Notes: generated from the letters alone by a model not told the origin. Shown: positions 10,687-20,997, numbered from the stretch's first letter. The stretch: 64,000 nucleotides of DNA from Agapetus fuscipes (GCA_951799405.1 OX637359.1:2972201-3036200); one strand, 5' to 3'. Made by a program: numbers and translations.

Positions 10687-11029
10687 GCACTGTGTAGCTT
10701 AGTTGAAAAAAACGTGAAAGAGAATTGATACAAAAACTTTGATGACCCAAATGTATGAAGTTTTCTGAGACCAGCATGACTAAATTGGCACGTTCCACAA
10801 TATTTAAGAATCGTGGGATTTCCCATAAAATGAAAACACAAAAATGTGGATGCATTGTTATTAAATCACGAGCGGCTGCATAGTGTCATTTTAACAACAT
10901 AATTCCATTGTGTTCGAACAAAAAATAGTCATACTCAGTTACCGATAACCGTTAGAGACGGTGAACCTTGCCCGGCATTTTTGCATGAATGTGATTCATA
11001 TATGGGTGGATAAATATATGATAAACAAC
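10687..11029. other. flank shared with 28.5 kb, then unassigned
   Basis: 10687-10745 is homologous to 28525-28585, indicating duplication of a block larger than the MITE. The rest is unassigned. Confidence 0.5.
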
Positions 11030-11252
11030 AAACACAAACACATACAGACCGACATTAACAGCTCTCGAGACCATAGAAATTAATAAAAATTCAAATACTG
11101 TCAATTCCCTACTAAATAACTTTCTGATTCCTAATCCATCTCCTCTCTTGACCTTGTTTCCAAGAAATAATAATAAATCTGTCACCAGCAATCCCAGCAC
11201 TCTGTTCCCTTCCTCACCCCTCCCACCCTCCACTACTCCCAGCCCTTAAAAG
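11030..11252 (+). pseudogene. Penelope-like element, C-terminal remnant
   Basis: One frame from about 11040 reads TYRPTLTALETIEINK and stays open to a stop at about 11248. The ETIEI-type helix is like the region after the GIY-YIG endonuclease of Penelope-like elements. The RNA motif at 11299 lies about 50 nt after the stop, the same arrangement as at 49977-50019. Most of the endonuclease and all of the RT are absent. Confidence 0.45.
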
Positions 11253-11298
11253 AATGATGCACTGATTTATATTTTATTTAGTCAGAAATATTTTGTAC

Positions 11299-11326
11299 CT
11301 GACGATGGAAACATTATTTTCGAAAC
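11299..11326 (+). ncRNA. hammerhead-like motif a
   Basis: CTGACGA, then a short stem GAAA/TTTC, then GAAAC. Resembles the hammerhead core but has extra bases before the stem. Weakest stem of the series. Confidence 0.4.
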
Positions 11327-11518
11327 CGGTCGTACATTATTGAATTTTACTCACCCCGTAACCTAATACAAGTTGCTTTTTATTTTTGATTTTAATTTTT
11401 TAGCTAAATTATATTTACTGAATTCAAAATAATTTTTAATTTTTTGTGTATTGTCATTGTGAAAATAAATTATTATTTTTCCAAAGAACTGTAAAGAAAA
11501 ACAAACACTCTATTTTTC

Positions 11519-11724
11519 GTTGACACAACAATCACTTTATTCGGGCTATGTAGCCGTGATCTAGTTGATTCTTTCCGGACAGTTTCGCCCAGCAGATCCT
11601 GTGAGAAGATCACAGCGACTAGCCAACCACTGATAATGTTCATCGGAGCAATGGGCGAAACTGTCCGGAAAGAATCAACCAGACCACGGCTTCATAGCCC
11701 GAATAAAGTGATTGTTGTGTCAAC
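11519..11724. mobile_element. foldback element, arms about 73 bp
   Basis: Left arm GTTGACACAACAATCAC... to TTCCGGACAGTTTCGCCCA (11519-11591) pairs with 11652-11724; spacer about 60 bp. It contains the RNA motif at 11630. It may be two Penelope-like terminal repeats in inverted arrangement. Confidence 0.8.
11630..11661 (+). ncRNA. hammerhead-like motif g
   Basis: CTGATAAT, six-pair stem GTTCAT/ATGGGC (two G-T wobbles), 7-nt loop, GAAAC. Same size and loop length as the motif at 60730. Confidence 0.45.
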
Positions 11725-11939
11725 AAGAACCAGCCGTGAAAGCTTCAATGTACTCTATTTTTCACTAATTTAATGTTAAAGAGTCGAAAAAGGAAATGAA
11801 CAAAAGAAGGAAATTTTGTTTTTCTTTATAGTCCTTTGAAAGACATGATCTCTCACTACGTCCTCTATTTCACAGGCTTTTCGAATGTGGCCATCTTGGA
11901 TCCCATCCTGTGATCGTTCTAAAAACTTTCATTTCAAAT

Positions 11940-12115
11940 ATGTATATGAGGATAGTTTATTTATTTTTAGTTTCTACATGATTAAAGAGCGCCGTTTTTT
12001 CACATGGGTCCTCCTTATCATGAATGAGATATTTTATACAAGTGCCGTTTAAGTTCTTCCTTAAAAAAAATACCAACATATTCCGAGACCCTCACTCCAA
12101 TGTTATAATTATGTT
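11940..12115 (-). repeat. LINE-K 3' end
   Basis: On the minus strand the last codons read FKEELKRHLYKISHS, then stop, then GGAGGACCCATGTG...ACGGCGCTC and an AT-rich end. It aligns with 14310-14445. Confidence 0.65.
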
Positions 12116-12405
12116 CCTTTGGTCTAGCTTCAACAGCATAGCTCTTAAAATGCGCTCGGCTGAGACTGGAGCCAAATCAAGGATTGAAGAACCTATAAGA
12201 AGAGTTAACACAATATGTGGAGAGCGTGCATTTGCAGTTGCTGGAACCACCTGCCACATCATGTGAGAAAGCTAGAACCCATGGAAAGTTCCGCAATGCA
12301 CTGAAGACAAGCAAATTTCTGACATCGTTTGCACCAGCGCCCTTGGAGTGACTACATCACGAAACGGCGCTATAAAGAAATCATCAACTCATCATCATCA
12401 TCATC
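12116..12405 (+). pseudogene. LINE-G (CR1/L2-like) 3' end
   Basis: Codons from 12130 read RIEEPIRRVNTICGERAFAV, the C-terminal R-F-x-x-A-G pattern of CR1/L2-type ORF2. Frameshifts follow the AVAG. The 3' UTR GCGCCCTTGGAGTGACTACA...AACGGCGCTATAAAG ends in (CATCAT)n. Confidence 0.7.
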
Positions 12406-12737
12406 GTAGGTCCACATGCAAAGCTGACGCGCGTAAATGACCATCACGCCTAGGCATATCCGATCATTTATGATTTTCTGTAAATGAAATGCTTTCTCGT
12501 AGATACTCGTGTTTCGCCTATGGATGGGATCACTTGATTACACGCAGACCGTTCTTTGTGAGCGACGTGACGAATGTCGGCCGCCGGAATTTGGAAATGA
12601 AATGCTTGCAACGACTTTCCGGCAGCGCTGTAAAACAGCGACTACAAATAGAGCAATTAAAAACGTGTTTACAGCACTTTTTTGTGCGACGGACAGTGAA
12701 CGAGCTATTTTAGGATTTTTATTTTTACTTGCATTTA
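12406..12737. other. unassigned
   Basis: GC-richer 12540-12640 with overlapping short ORFs on both strands, none with motifs. GTAGGTCCACATGC at the left edge is a Rep-T scrap. Confidence 0.35.
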
Positions 12738-12862
12738 CCGGTCGATATCTCGGTTGGCAGAGTGCTTGCACTCCCGTTTCGGTGTTTACTTCAAACCCAA
12801 AAAAAAAATATCGGCAAGGTTTACTCAGCCTTCACAAGAGATGAGTACCAGCTACCTCGACC
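12738..12862 (+). repeat. SINE-A, internally deleted
   Basis: Head CCGGTCGATATCTCGG joins directly to the CCCGTTTCGGTGTT segment, skipping the B box, then runs to CCAGCTACCTCG. Confidence 0.75.
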
Positions 12863-12875
12863 AAGCTCGTGAAAA

Positions 12876-13305
12876 GGTCGATAGCTCAATTGGTAGAATG
12901 ATTGCATTCCATGCCAAGAGCAAGGGCTCGATGTCAAGGTTTACTCACTGTAACTGTAACTGTTAACTATGTCGCCATTCCGCTAGGGGTGGCCAGAGCC
13001 CCTGCAGAGCTGCCTCCACTTTTTTCCTATCCTGAAATACCTCTTTCAATTCCTTCATATCCATCACCTTTTTCATGCATTTTCTTCTTTTACGCTCACT
13101 TTGTATATCCCATTCTTTCACAAACTCAGCTTTCACAAGAAATGAGTACCAGCTCCCTCGGGAACTGGGAAACCCCCACTTCAACTGAAGTGGTTTGCGT
13201 GAGACAAGCCCCCTTACCTGTAAAAATAAATAGGTTCTAACCGACATATTCGAAACCCTTTGGGGATAACGCGGCAAGAAGTTACACTATATGTGTAGCT
13301 AAGAA
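12876..13305 (+). repeat. SINE-A split by a LINE-L insertion
   Basis: Head and body to GGTTTACTCA (12947). The copy resumes at 13124 with ACTCAGCTTTCACAAG and runs to the 3' end. ACTCA is duplicated at the junctions. Confidence 0.85.
12948..13123 (-). mobile_element. LINE-L, 5'-truncated, 176 bp
   Basis: Begins with the tail (CTGTAA)n, then TCGCCATTCCGCTAGG and coding remnants. Target duplication ACTCA at 12943-12947 and 13124-13128. Confidence 0.85.
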
Positions 13306-13370
13306 CTGTAGCGTATTTTCGATTCGGAGTTAAAAAAATATCTGTTATTTTTTACAAACTGTACCCTTAG

Positions 13371-13566
13371 TACGAGTTGCAAAACTTGAATAAAGTAAAG
13401 TTTACGGAAAATATTAAAGAGTGATTTCTCCCACAATCTGCCGTTTTTGTTTGTTTGAACTTGATTTTCTTCATCACTGTAACTTTTTTGCTAAGACCAT
13501 AAAGTGTAAGAAACAAAAACGGCAGATTTTGGGAGAAATCACTCTTGCAACTCGTACTAAGGGTAC
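13371..13566. mobile_element. foldback element
   Basis: Ends GTACCCTTAGTACGAGTTGC/GCAACTCGTACTAAGGGTAC, and a second pair AGAGTGATTTCTCCCACAAT...CGG inside; the left arm has about 35 extra bases. An inner stretch, AAGACCATAAAGTGTAAGAA, is the reverse complement of part of the 71-bp repeat at 39.8 kb. Confidence 0.8.
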
Positions 13567-13840
13567 TTGAGCAGCAAAACACATCCAATTATTTACAAGG
13601 CGTGAATGCACTGCATATCGTTACCTTAAAGGTAAAACTGAATAATTACATGGGTTTCTCAGATAATTTCACCTTTTCCTTAATTTCTACAAAAAATGTG
13701 TGACAATCCCGTAGTTTAGAAATTTATGATGAGTATTTCCTTATATTATAAGTAGTTCACTAACTAAGAGAAGTTACACCCAATATAATGTTTTATTTTC
13801 AATTCCTCAAATCAATGAATCAGCACTTATTAAATTTTAC

Positions 13841-13962
13841 CAGGAACATAAGCCCTACAATTATTGCGGACCTTTACTGAAACAGGGGTGACATTGGAAA
13901 AGTGGAGCATTTTTTACCGTATGGGTGCTCAGCCTCATACCAACCTATAAGTCAAGGAACTA
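13841..13962 (-). repeat. Rep-T, 5' half
   Basis: From AACATAAGCCCTACAA to ACCTATAAGTCAAGG; the 3' half is absent. Confidence 0.8.
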
Positions 13963-13999
13963 GTCCCAGTAAAGAATCGTGGAATCCGCTACAAACTTA

Positions 14000-14243
14000 C
14001 CGGGCTATTCTTAAACATTTTAGTCGTCGGTTGAACACAGGCTTTGACAAACTAATTGCGCCTGCGCTGGAAGTTTCATCAGCACGGTCGTTCTTACCTT
14101 CCGAATGCTGTAATGTTTGTATGAAAACAAATTAGCTGTTCACTTGCGGCCATCTTGGATTAACAGGTCTTCATACAAATGCATCATTAGTTTGTCAAAG
14201 CATGGGCTCAACCGACGACTAAAATGTCTAAGAATAGCCCCCG
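14000..14243. mobile_element. foldback MITE with TTA target duplication
   Basis: Arms (about 57 bp) share GGGCTATTCTTA and ATTTTAGTCGTCGGTTGA. TTA flanks both ends (13997-13999, 14244-14246). A 3-bp TTA duplication fits PIF/Harbinger, but no transposase is here to confirm it. Confidence 0.75.
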
Positions 14244-14309
14244 TTAGAATCTTAACCATGGAATCGAGATCTTCTCTTGTGGTATAGGTACTTTACCTTG
14301 AAAATGAAG

Positions 14310-14445
14310 TTTCTTTGCTGATATTTAAGGGAGCACTCAAACAGCACCTTTATAAAATATCTCATTCATGATTAGGAGGGCCCTTGAGGTGTGACACACA
14401 CAAAAACGGCGCTCTTTTGTCATGTATTAATTAAATATAAATAAA
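14310..14445 (+). pseudogene. LINE-K 3' end (likely SINE-B partner)
   Basis: Last codons IFKGALKQHLYKISHS end at the stop 14369-14371. Five bases later the 3' UTR GAGGGCCCTTGAGGTGTGAC...ACACAAAAACGGCGCTC nearly duplicates the module-1 tail of SINE-B. CR1/L2-like by its C-terminal pattern; 5'-truncated. Confidence 0.7.
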
Positions 14446-14452
14446 TTATCCT

Positions 14453-14478
14453 CTTATATATATATATATATATATATC
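14453..14478. repeat. (TA)n microsatellite
   Basis: About 12 TA units directly after the LINE-K tail. Confidence 0.9.
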
Positions 14479-14574
14479 AGATGTAAAAAAACTTCCATCG
14501 AAAGACACGAAATTTCTTAAATAAAATATCAAAAAGTGTGAGACGTACGGAATCAAATACAGCAATCTAAGTTT

Positions 14575-14960
14575 TTTTTATGTGAAAATGCAATAAATAC
14601 ATGGAAGTGACGAGAAAAGGATAGCCCGTGTTTTCGTATATTTATCTATTTTTAGAAAAATTCTAGATTGCCGCCTTTGGTTCTATACGAGTCAAGTATT
14701 ACCAGGAAAAAGATCCTAATGTAAGAGTTGTCCATCCGTGACATGTCAATATAATTACTGGCAAAGTTTTTTATATCAAAGAGAGAAAACACCACCTACG
14801 CATAAAAAAGTTTACTCGGATACTTGGATAATATATACCGAGGCCTGTTACGTGACATTTTATATTTCTAGAAAAATATTTTTAATCATCAATGGACTCG
14901 GCAGAAATTGTATAGATAACGAAATTCTACGTCACACGGCTAGCGTGTAAGGTGAGAAGG
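14575..14960. repeat. low-copy repeat related to 27290-27650
   Basis: Shares AATAAATACATGGA, a TTTATCT...GAAAAA stretch and GG/GATTCTATACGA/CTCA-like spacing with 27.3 kb, and more weakly with 18.34 kb. Function and class unknown. Confidence 0.45.
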
Positions 14961-15210
14961 GCAAAGAAACATTTTCCTTTTGTTTGCTTAGGACGCTAGT
15001 CACATGGACGCATGTCCTTTACCCACTGAAAAATAATCTACTTTTAAGACAAAGAAGAAGAAGAATCGGCAATAACGTGTGCGCTGGCGCATTATCGTAG
15101 TGTAATATCAAGGACTGGGCAAAATCAATTCCGAGAGATTTTTTCGAATTGTTTCACGCAAACAGTGCATAACTTCAGAGTAATATTGTTTAAAATATTT
15201 TTTTTTTTTT

Positions 15211-15345
15211 CTAAAACGTAGTTTTATTTTCTACCTCAAGTACTTTCGACCTTCAAGATTCAGGTCATTATTAAGAGTCGTCATCATCAAGGTCGAAAGT
15301 ACTTGAGGTAGAAAATATTATTGTGAAAATAAAACTACGTTTTAG
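15211..15345. mobile_element. foldback element
   Basis: Left arm CTAAAACGTAGTTTTATTTT...CTTTCGACCTT (15211-15253) pairs with 15289-15345, which carries about 15 extra bases. A related single arm is at 63270-63345. Confidence 0.8.
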
Positions 15346-15601
15346 AAAAAAAAAAATTCACTGTGTGAATACACAAACCCTACAAAATGTAATATTGTTT
15401 ATTGGCCTAAAGACCTTCGATGAAAATAGTCAATAGACAATATCGAATGTGGGTAGGTAGGAAGTTCGGGTATTTTTTCAAAGTTACACATTTTTAACAA
15501 ACATCTTATGAAAACAACGATTTGTAAATCTGGACTTTTCCCACCCCATTTCAATATTTGGCAATGATGCGTACGCTGGCGCATTATCAGAAACCATGCC
15601 A

Positions 15602-15864
15602 TTTCCTTGACTTATAGGTTGGTATGAGGCTGACCACCCATACTGTAAAAAATGGTTCACTTTGCCAATGTCACCCCTGTTTCAGGGAAGGTCGGCAAAA
15701 GTTGTTGGGCTTATGTTCATTTGAGGTTTGGATTTTATTTGTAAGTACACATTCAGCATTTGTAAGCGCGAACTACACTTGTTGGTTTGTGGGCATACAT
15801 CTGAGAGCTTTAAATGAATATATCCTTGCAACTTAGATTATAGATTATAGATTATAGATTATAT
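15602..15864 (+). repeat. Rep-T, full length
   Basis: Clean copy ending in four ATTATAG units; close to the copies at 4588 and 39177. Confidence 0.9.
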
Positions 15865-15867
15865 GCA

Positions 15868-16070
15868 ATGGTTCACTTTGCCAATGTCACCCCTGCTTCA
15901 GGGAAGGTCGGCAAGAGTTGCAGGTCTCATCTTCATTTGAGATTGGGTTTTTATATTGTCGGTCCACATGCGGCATGTGTAAGCGCGAAATTATGCGTGT
16001 CTGCTTGTGGGAATCCATTTAATATGAATCTCAAATGATACATATCTTTGCAGCTTAGATTTAGATTTAG
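15868..16070 (+). repeat. Rep-T, 5'-truncated
   Basis: Begins at CAATGGTTCACTTTGCC and ends GCAGCTTAGATTTAGATTTAG. A different subfamily from its neighbour, so an independent insertion into that neighbour's tail. Confidence 0.85.
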
Positions 16071-16476
16071 ATGCCGAGAGTTTATTTTCGTATTCGCTTC
16101 ACTTCAAAAAAATCTAAATAATTTTCCTTATAGGCCGAACGACACAAATAAAAAAACAAGTAATGAAAGCAATATTTATAACGAAGAGCTGCACTATAAA
16201 TCTGGTGATTTCCCACCACATTTGGATTTTGGAACAGCTGACGGGGGGAGGGGGGGGGGTGGCAGGCGGTTTGGAGACCCCTAGTCCGCAGACCTCCTAC
16301 AAAGGCAGAGCATTTATTCAGCTATCAGACGTCCCGCGGTTATAAATGATCAAATGAATTATACCCAGCGGGATTACTCTGCCCCTCGGACATCAAAACA
16401 CCCCCGGCGACATTTCATTGAACTGATTTCCAAACCAAAATATATCTATCTATGCTGAAATTATTTGATACTTTGT
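16071..16476. other. unassigned; G-rich run
   Basis: A G-rich stretch at 16243-16260 inside an otherwise featureless segment. Confidence 0.3.
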
Positions 16477-16797
16477 GACCGGTCCGTAGTTCAGTGGTAA
16501 CAATTCGGACTCTGAATGGAAGGTTGTGTGTTCGAATCCCGGCGGAGCACAAAAAAATACACCATTTATATTTTCAAATTTGCTCTTCGCTGGGTTGAAA
16601 AATGCATAAACCTTTGACCAATGACCGGTCACCAAAGATCCATCCAGCCTTACAGGAACTGGGTTTTGCTTGAGTATTGGCGCTTTGTAGCGACGACCAA
16701 CCTCTGTGGCACTACAACAAGTGTTATAGACCCCTAGATTCTCTAGAATCTAGGGAGTCTCCCGCACAGGATTTCATAAAAAAAAAAAAAAAAAAAG
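16477..16797 (+). repeat. SINE-B with module-2 tail
   Basis: Head GACCGGTCCGTAGTTCAGTG with B box GTTCGAATCCC, body, then module 2 (CCTCTGTGGCACTACAACAA...CTCTAGAATCTAGGGAGTCT) and poly-A. No 5S head. Confidence 0.88.
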
Positions 16798-17149
16798 GAG
16801 GCGATAAATATATTTTTAAAAGAATCAAAACAAAACATAACATTGAAAATATACCTGAAAGTAAGAATAAATTTGAAAAGTATGTATTTCTTTGAAAGTG
16901 AATTAAAAATTGATAGACTCAAAAGAAAAATGTACTCTATAATTTAGAGAACGATTCACGTTTATTTAAGAATTTATGTACGTGAACATTAAATTCCATT
17001 CGATGTTTCATTGGATTCACTTTTATCTTTGCATAACGTGCTGAAAGCGAACGGTCAATACTTGAACACTTGCAAATTCTGTTTGTAAAATTGTATTGGG
17101 AACGTGAGATTTATGTCCGGTCGGTTTCTTGAAAAAATAAGGACGCTAG
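16798..17149. other. unassigned AT-rich
   Basis: Nothing recognised. Confidence 0.3.
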
Positions 17150-17366
17150 GAAGCCGGTCGACAGCTCAGTTGGTAGAGTGCTTGCATTCCATGCCGAGAA
17201 CTCGGGTTCGAATCCCACCGAAAGTGTCAGAAGTGATTTCCCGTTTCGGTGTTGATTTCAAACCCAAATATAAAATGGATAAGTTCCCCTTGACAAATGC
17301 TACCCCTTCAGAAATAAAGCGGCAAGAAGTTAGATGTTATAGAGTAGGTAGCTTAGTTGCATTAAG
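17150..17366 (+). repeat. SINE-A, internally deleted
   Basis: Good head (AGCTCAGTTGGTAGAG, GGGTTCGAATCCC) and 3' end, but the middle from GGCAAGG to the CCTGTAAAAATA segment is missing. Confidence 0.85.
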
Positions 17367-17371
17367 GCAAT

Positions 17372-17628
17372 CTAATCTTATCTAAGTTACAAATATATGT
17401 AATATTAAAAATTCGCATTATATGCATTTTCACAAGCAGACACGCATAAGTTCGCGCTTAAACATGCCGTATGTGGACCTACAATATATAAACACGAATT
17501 TCAAATGAACATACACCCTGCAACACCTGCCGACCTTCCTTGAAACAGGGGTGATATTGGCAAAGTGAAACATTTTCTACAGCATGGGTGGTCAGCCGCA
17601 TACCTACCTATACAAGTCAAGGAACATA
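17372..17628 (-). repeat. Rep-T, full length
   Basis: AATCTAATCTTATCTAAG tail at left, 5' end CCTATACAAGTCAAGG at right; diverged. Confidence 0.85.
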
Positions 17629-17681
17629 CACAACAAATTACATTTTTTTAAATCAACAAATAATAATACGAACAACTCTTA

Positions 17682-17857
17682 GAGCCCGTTCCCACTTGTC
17701 GGGTGTCGGATCCGTATATTGATCGGAGGTTCCAGTGGCAGAACATTATGTATGGAGCTATTCACACTTGTCGGAAACCGATTTGTTCCGAAATGCCCTG
17801 CAACTGGAACCTCCGATGAATATACGGATCCGACACCCGACAAGTGGGAACGGGCTC
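17682..17857. mobile_element. foldback MITE, GAGCCCGTTCCC family, copy 1
   Basis: Arms GAGCCCGTTCCCACTTGTCG... with long pairing through GGATCCGTATA and TCGGAGGTTCCAGT. TTA on both sides (17679-17681, 17858-17860). About 95% like 53360-53532. Confidence 0.85.
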
Positions 17858-17860
17858 TTA

Positions 17861-18416
17861 CTAAAACGCATCTAAAATACACGTTGCTTCGCGTACCCCA
17901 CCAAAAAAAAATCACATTAGACCAGAAAGCTTATGAGTATTTTAAAACTTAAAAAAAATATTTAAATTGCTAAAATCGTTAAAAAAAACTGGCACAACAG
18001 TATGGGCGATCGTTTCCCTTCGTCGGATTCTCTATAATGGTATTCCAGACTAATCCATTTACGTCACAGAAGTAATTGAAGAAAAAGAAGCATTGAGGAA
18101 TAATGATAATGAGGACGGCGGAGTTTCGGAACTGAAAAGTGAGTAACATAAAAAACTGTGAAAGGGTGAAAAGGAGGGCAGTCTGTGAAGTTGCGGAGGG
18201 GAGGTTGGCCACCCATAACCACCCTCAAGCAGAGAATGTAAACATTTTGCTTTGTGGCACTCTGGCAAATGGGATTTTATCTGCAGTAGCTACTTGTGAA
18301 AAGTAATAAATGAGGATTTTTTTCGAAGATAAGAGAAATTAATGGACACAGAAAATGACATTTATTTTCTTTCTATATATTTATTTCATTTCCGAAAAAA
18401 ACATATCGTAATGTCG
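17861..18416. other. unassigned
   Basis: No motif-bearing ORF. The right end from about 18340 resembles the low-copy repeat at 14575 and 27290. Confidence 0.3.
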
Positions 18417-18428
18417 TTTGATTGAGGA

Positions 18429-18502
18429 TAGGAAAAAATGGAGGCAGCTCTGCAGAGGCTCTGGCCAACCCTAGCGGAATGGCGACAGAGTTACAGTTAC
18501 AG
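18429..18502 (+). mobile_element. LINE-L, 74-bp stub
   Basis: Just the last codons and 3' tail (GGCGACAGAGTTACAGTTACAG). Perfect 12-bp target duplication TTTGATTGAGGA at 18417-18428 and 18503-18514. Confidence 0.92.
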
Positions 18503-18514
18503 TTTGATTGAGGA

Positions 18515-18835
18515 CGCCATAAGTACACATTTTTTAATTGGTACGATTTAGTAAAAAGCGCATTTCGATGACATTGCACCGGATCAGTAACTTCGGGTTT
18601 TGCTGTTTTCTCTAGTGGACGAACAGGTAGATCTAGAATCACTGCTGGGTCGGGTCACGACCATCGGGAAGGCCTTCCTCCACAAAAAATAAAGCATTGC
18701 ATGAGCGTTCTGTGATACGCTTCCCCGGATGGAGGTGTATAAACGAAACGGGTATGAGGCTGGGTTTTCGCAATGCCTGCGTGGTATTAATCATATTTTA
18801 TGCAAACCACCTTATAACCAGTTATAACATCTGTT
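18515..18835. other. unassigned
   Basis: No repeat or coding call. CGGATGGAGGTGTATAAACG near 18727 looks non-repetitive in this window. Confidence 0.3.
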
Positions 18836-19082
18836 ATCTATAATCTAAGTTGCAGGGATATATTAACATTTAAGACTCTCAAATGCATGCCCACAAACAA
18901 ACACGTGTAGTTCGCGCTTACAAATGCTGAATGTGTACTTACAAATAAAATCCAAACCTCAAATGAACATAAGCACTACAACTTTTGCCGACCTTCCCTG
19001 ACACAGGGGTGACATTGGCAAAGTGAACCAATTTTTACAGTATGGGTGGTCAGCCTCATACCAACCTATAAGTCAAGGAATT
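18836..19082 (-). repeat. Rep-T, full length
   Basis: ATCTATAATCTAAGTTGC at left, ACCTATAAGTCAAGGAA at right. Confidence 0.9.
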
Positions 19083-19158
19083 TGTTTTTATTTTTTTAAT
19101 TTATAATTCCTCATAAAAAATAATTTTTACTCTGTGAATACACAAACTCTTAAAAGTT

Positions 19159-19783
19159 TGTTAAAGACTGAACTGTATGAAGGGGGTGGAGAAAAAAATT
19201 GGGTCGAGGGGTGTACAGCGCCGGTCAATCCAAGCCGGGTTGACTTGGCTAGAAGTATAGCACAGTATACAGAACCAGGCCTAGCATGGAAAATACATAC
19301 AAAACACAGGCCTAGCATGGAGAATACATACAAAACACAGGCCTAGCACGGAGAATACATACAAAACACAGGCCTAGCACGGAGAATACATATAAAACAC
19401 AGGCGATGCTACAGACTTCCTTGCAGGCCTACCGAGGGTAATCGACCGTCTGATATACTTATAACTTTTCTATCGTTGCGAACGTATGGGTACGTGAGCG
19501 GTTGGTGTGCATGACGTCTCTGATATAGTGTGGAACAATGCTCTAGTACCATCTACTAGGAAGTATCTACCATGTTCTCGAGCATGCAAGAATCGTCTCT
19601 GCCGCACATATAAATACGAGCAAAGTTTCTGTGGAACAGACAGAGTCCATCTGACCAGACCTGTAAGCAGAGAGTAAAGAGTGTATACTCGTATACATTG
19701 TAACCGATATTGTGAAAAATAAATCTAGTGAAATAAATTGAAATCGCAATTTAATGAAAAGAACTCCAAGTCAAATCATAACA
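19159..19783 (+). mobile_element. probable solo LTR with TATA box
   Basis: Starts TGTTAAAGACTGAAC and ends CAAGTCAAATCATAACA. A TATAAATA box is at about 19608 and AATAAA signals at about 19720-19740. The last 20 or so bases equal those of the 89-bp mini-LTR at 54173-54261, whose borders are proven by a target duplication. No target duplication is clear here. Confidence 0.55.
19275..19403. repeat. 31-bp tandem repeat, about 4 copies
   Basis: GGCCTAGCATGGAGAATACA... repeats at 19278, 19309, 19340, 19371 and partly 19402. It lies in the upstream part of the LTR-like segment, before the TATA box. Confidence 0.9.
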
Positions 19784-20044
19784 ATATCAATATAAAGTAG
19801 CACAAGCTGGCCTGAGATCCTGGAATAAAGCTTTCCTATATATATTTGTTTTTTGTCAGCTGTCAATGTCATGGATCGTGTTACCAATTAGAGCATGGGA
19901 AAAGTTATCTGGCGAAGCCGGACTTAAACTAGAATGCCGTAATCGTGCGCAGCACGAGAAGGCAGGGTAGTACTATAAAAAAATGATATTCAATAAAGCC
20001 AATTTTAGTACGTAAAACATAATTTGCTTATTTGAATAATACAA
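19784..20044. other. unassigned
   Basis: Nothing recognised. Confidence 0.3.
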
Positions 20045-20322
20045 TCTATTATCTAATCTAATATAATCTAAGCTGCAAAGATATATATCATTTAAGATTT
20101 ATATTAAATGCATTCCCACAAGCAGATATGTATAATTTCGCGCTAACACATGCCGCATGTGGACCTACAATATAAAAACCCAATCTCAAATGAACATAAG
20201 CCTTGCAACTCTTGCCGTCCTTCCCTGAAACAGGGTGCAAAAATATACTAACGTTTAAGGCTCATATATGACCACAAGCAGGCACATGTAAGTCACGCGC
20301 TGCATGTGAAAATAAAATACAT
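20045..20322 (-). repeat. two truncated Rep-T copies in tandem
   Basis: 20045-20234 ends abruptly at CTGAAACAGGG; a second 3' fragment starts at 20235 with GCAAAAATATACTAACG. Confidence 0.75.
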
Positions 20323-20326
20323 TAAT

Positions 20327-20600
20327 CGGTGCAATTGCCGAGGGATCAAGTGGCTGATATTTCTAGCGTATTATAGAATAACGTTGGTTCGATCCCCGCT
20401 TGGGTCATTTGACCATAAATTTGATCCTGATTCAACATATGTCTAATCTAATCTAATTAGATGTCATTGGGTAAATATAAATGAATAATTCATTAAAATA
20501 TGCAATAATGAATTGTAGATTTAATTACCTGTTTCTGGTCAGGCAGAATATGTTGGTGAATTGCATTCCTCTTCACAAATTTATTTGAAAAAAAAAAAGA
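20327..20600 (+). repeat. SINE-C
   Basis: tRNA-like head with B box GGTTCGATCCCCGC, then GATCCTGATTCAACATATGT, ATTCATTA-rich body, GTTGGTGAATTGCATTCCTC and poly-A. Other copies at 23640, 36235 and 38603. Confidence 0.75.
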
Positions 20601-20639
20601 GGGCAAACAAAAATTTAAGCGTGGGGGTGTGAAAAAATT

Positions 20640-20997
20640 ACGTTATTTTTTTAACTCTTAAGAATTCAATCCCTGCCAGCTGTAGCAGAGTCTGCCCGGT
20701 CTCAAAACCCCCCCCACCGCACACAAAAACCTTTCAGAGCTTTTCACGTCCGACAAAACAGGCCGTTTCCTTCCGCGCTTTTGAGGAGCTAGAAAGATAA
20801 TATTGCGGCGAGGAAATCGTTAGTGACGCTCTCGTGTGCGGAGGACGCCACCAGCTCCAACTCCTCGAAATGCCTCGAGAAGTGTGTCAACGAGTTATTC
20901 GCTCTCTCCCTCTTGAATTGCAAGCCAAGCCCTCACACGCTTTGATACTCTTTTTTTTTTGTCTCACGTGGATATAGGTATTTACAGCGGCTAAGAG
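20640..20997. other. unassigned GC-rich segment
   Basis: 20680-20940 is markedly GC-rich for this window with no repeat match and no long ORF; possibly unique host sequence. Confidence 0.35.

Noticed and set aside
12509..12844. 111-codon ORF
   Set aside because: It runs into SINE-A sequence and has no family features.
15211..15345. seventh member of the CTGANGAN motif family
   Set aside because: The reverse strand has CTGAATC...GGTCGAAAG but no clear stem with the conserved spacing.
17150..17230. tRNA gene
   Set aside because: A and B boxes are good, but no proper anticodon arm or acceptor pairing is visible and the SINE-A body follows, as in many other copies.
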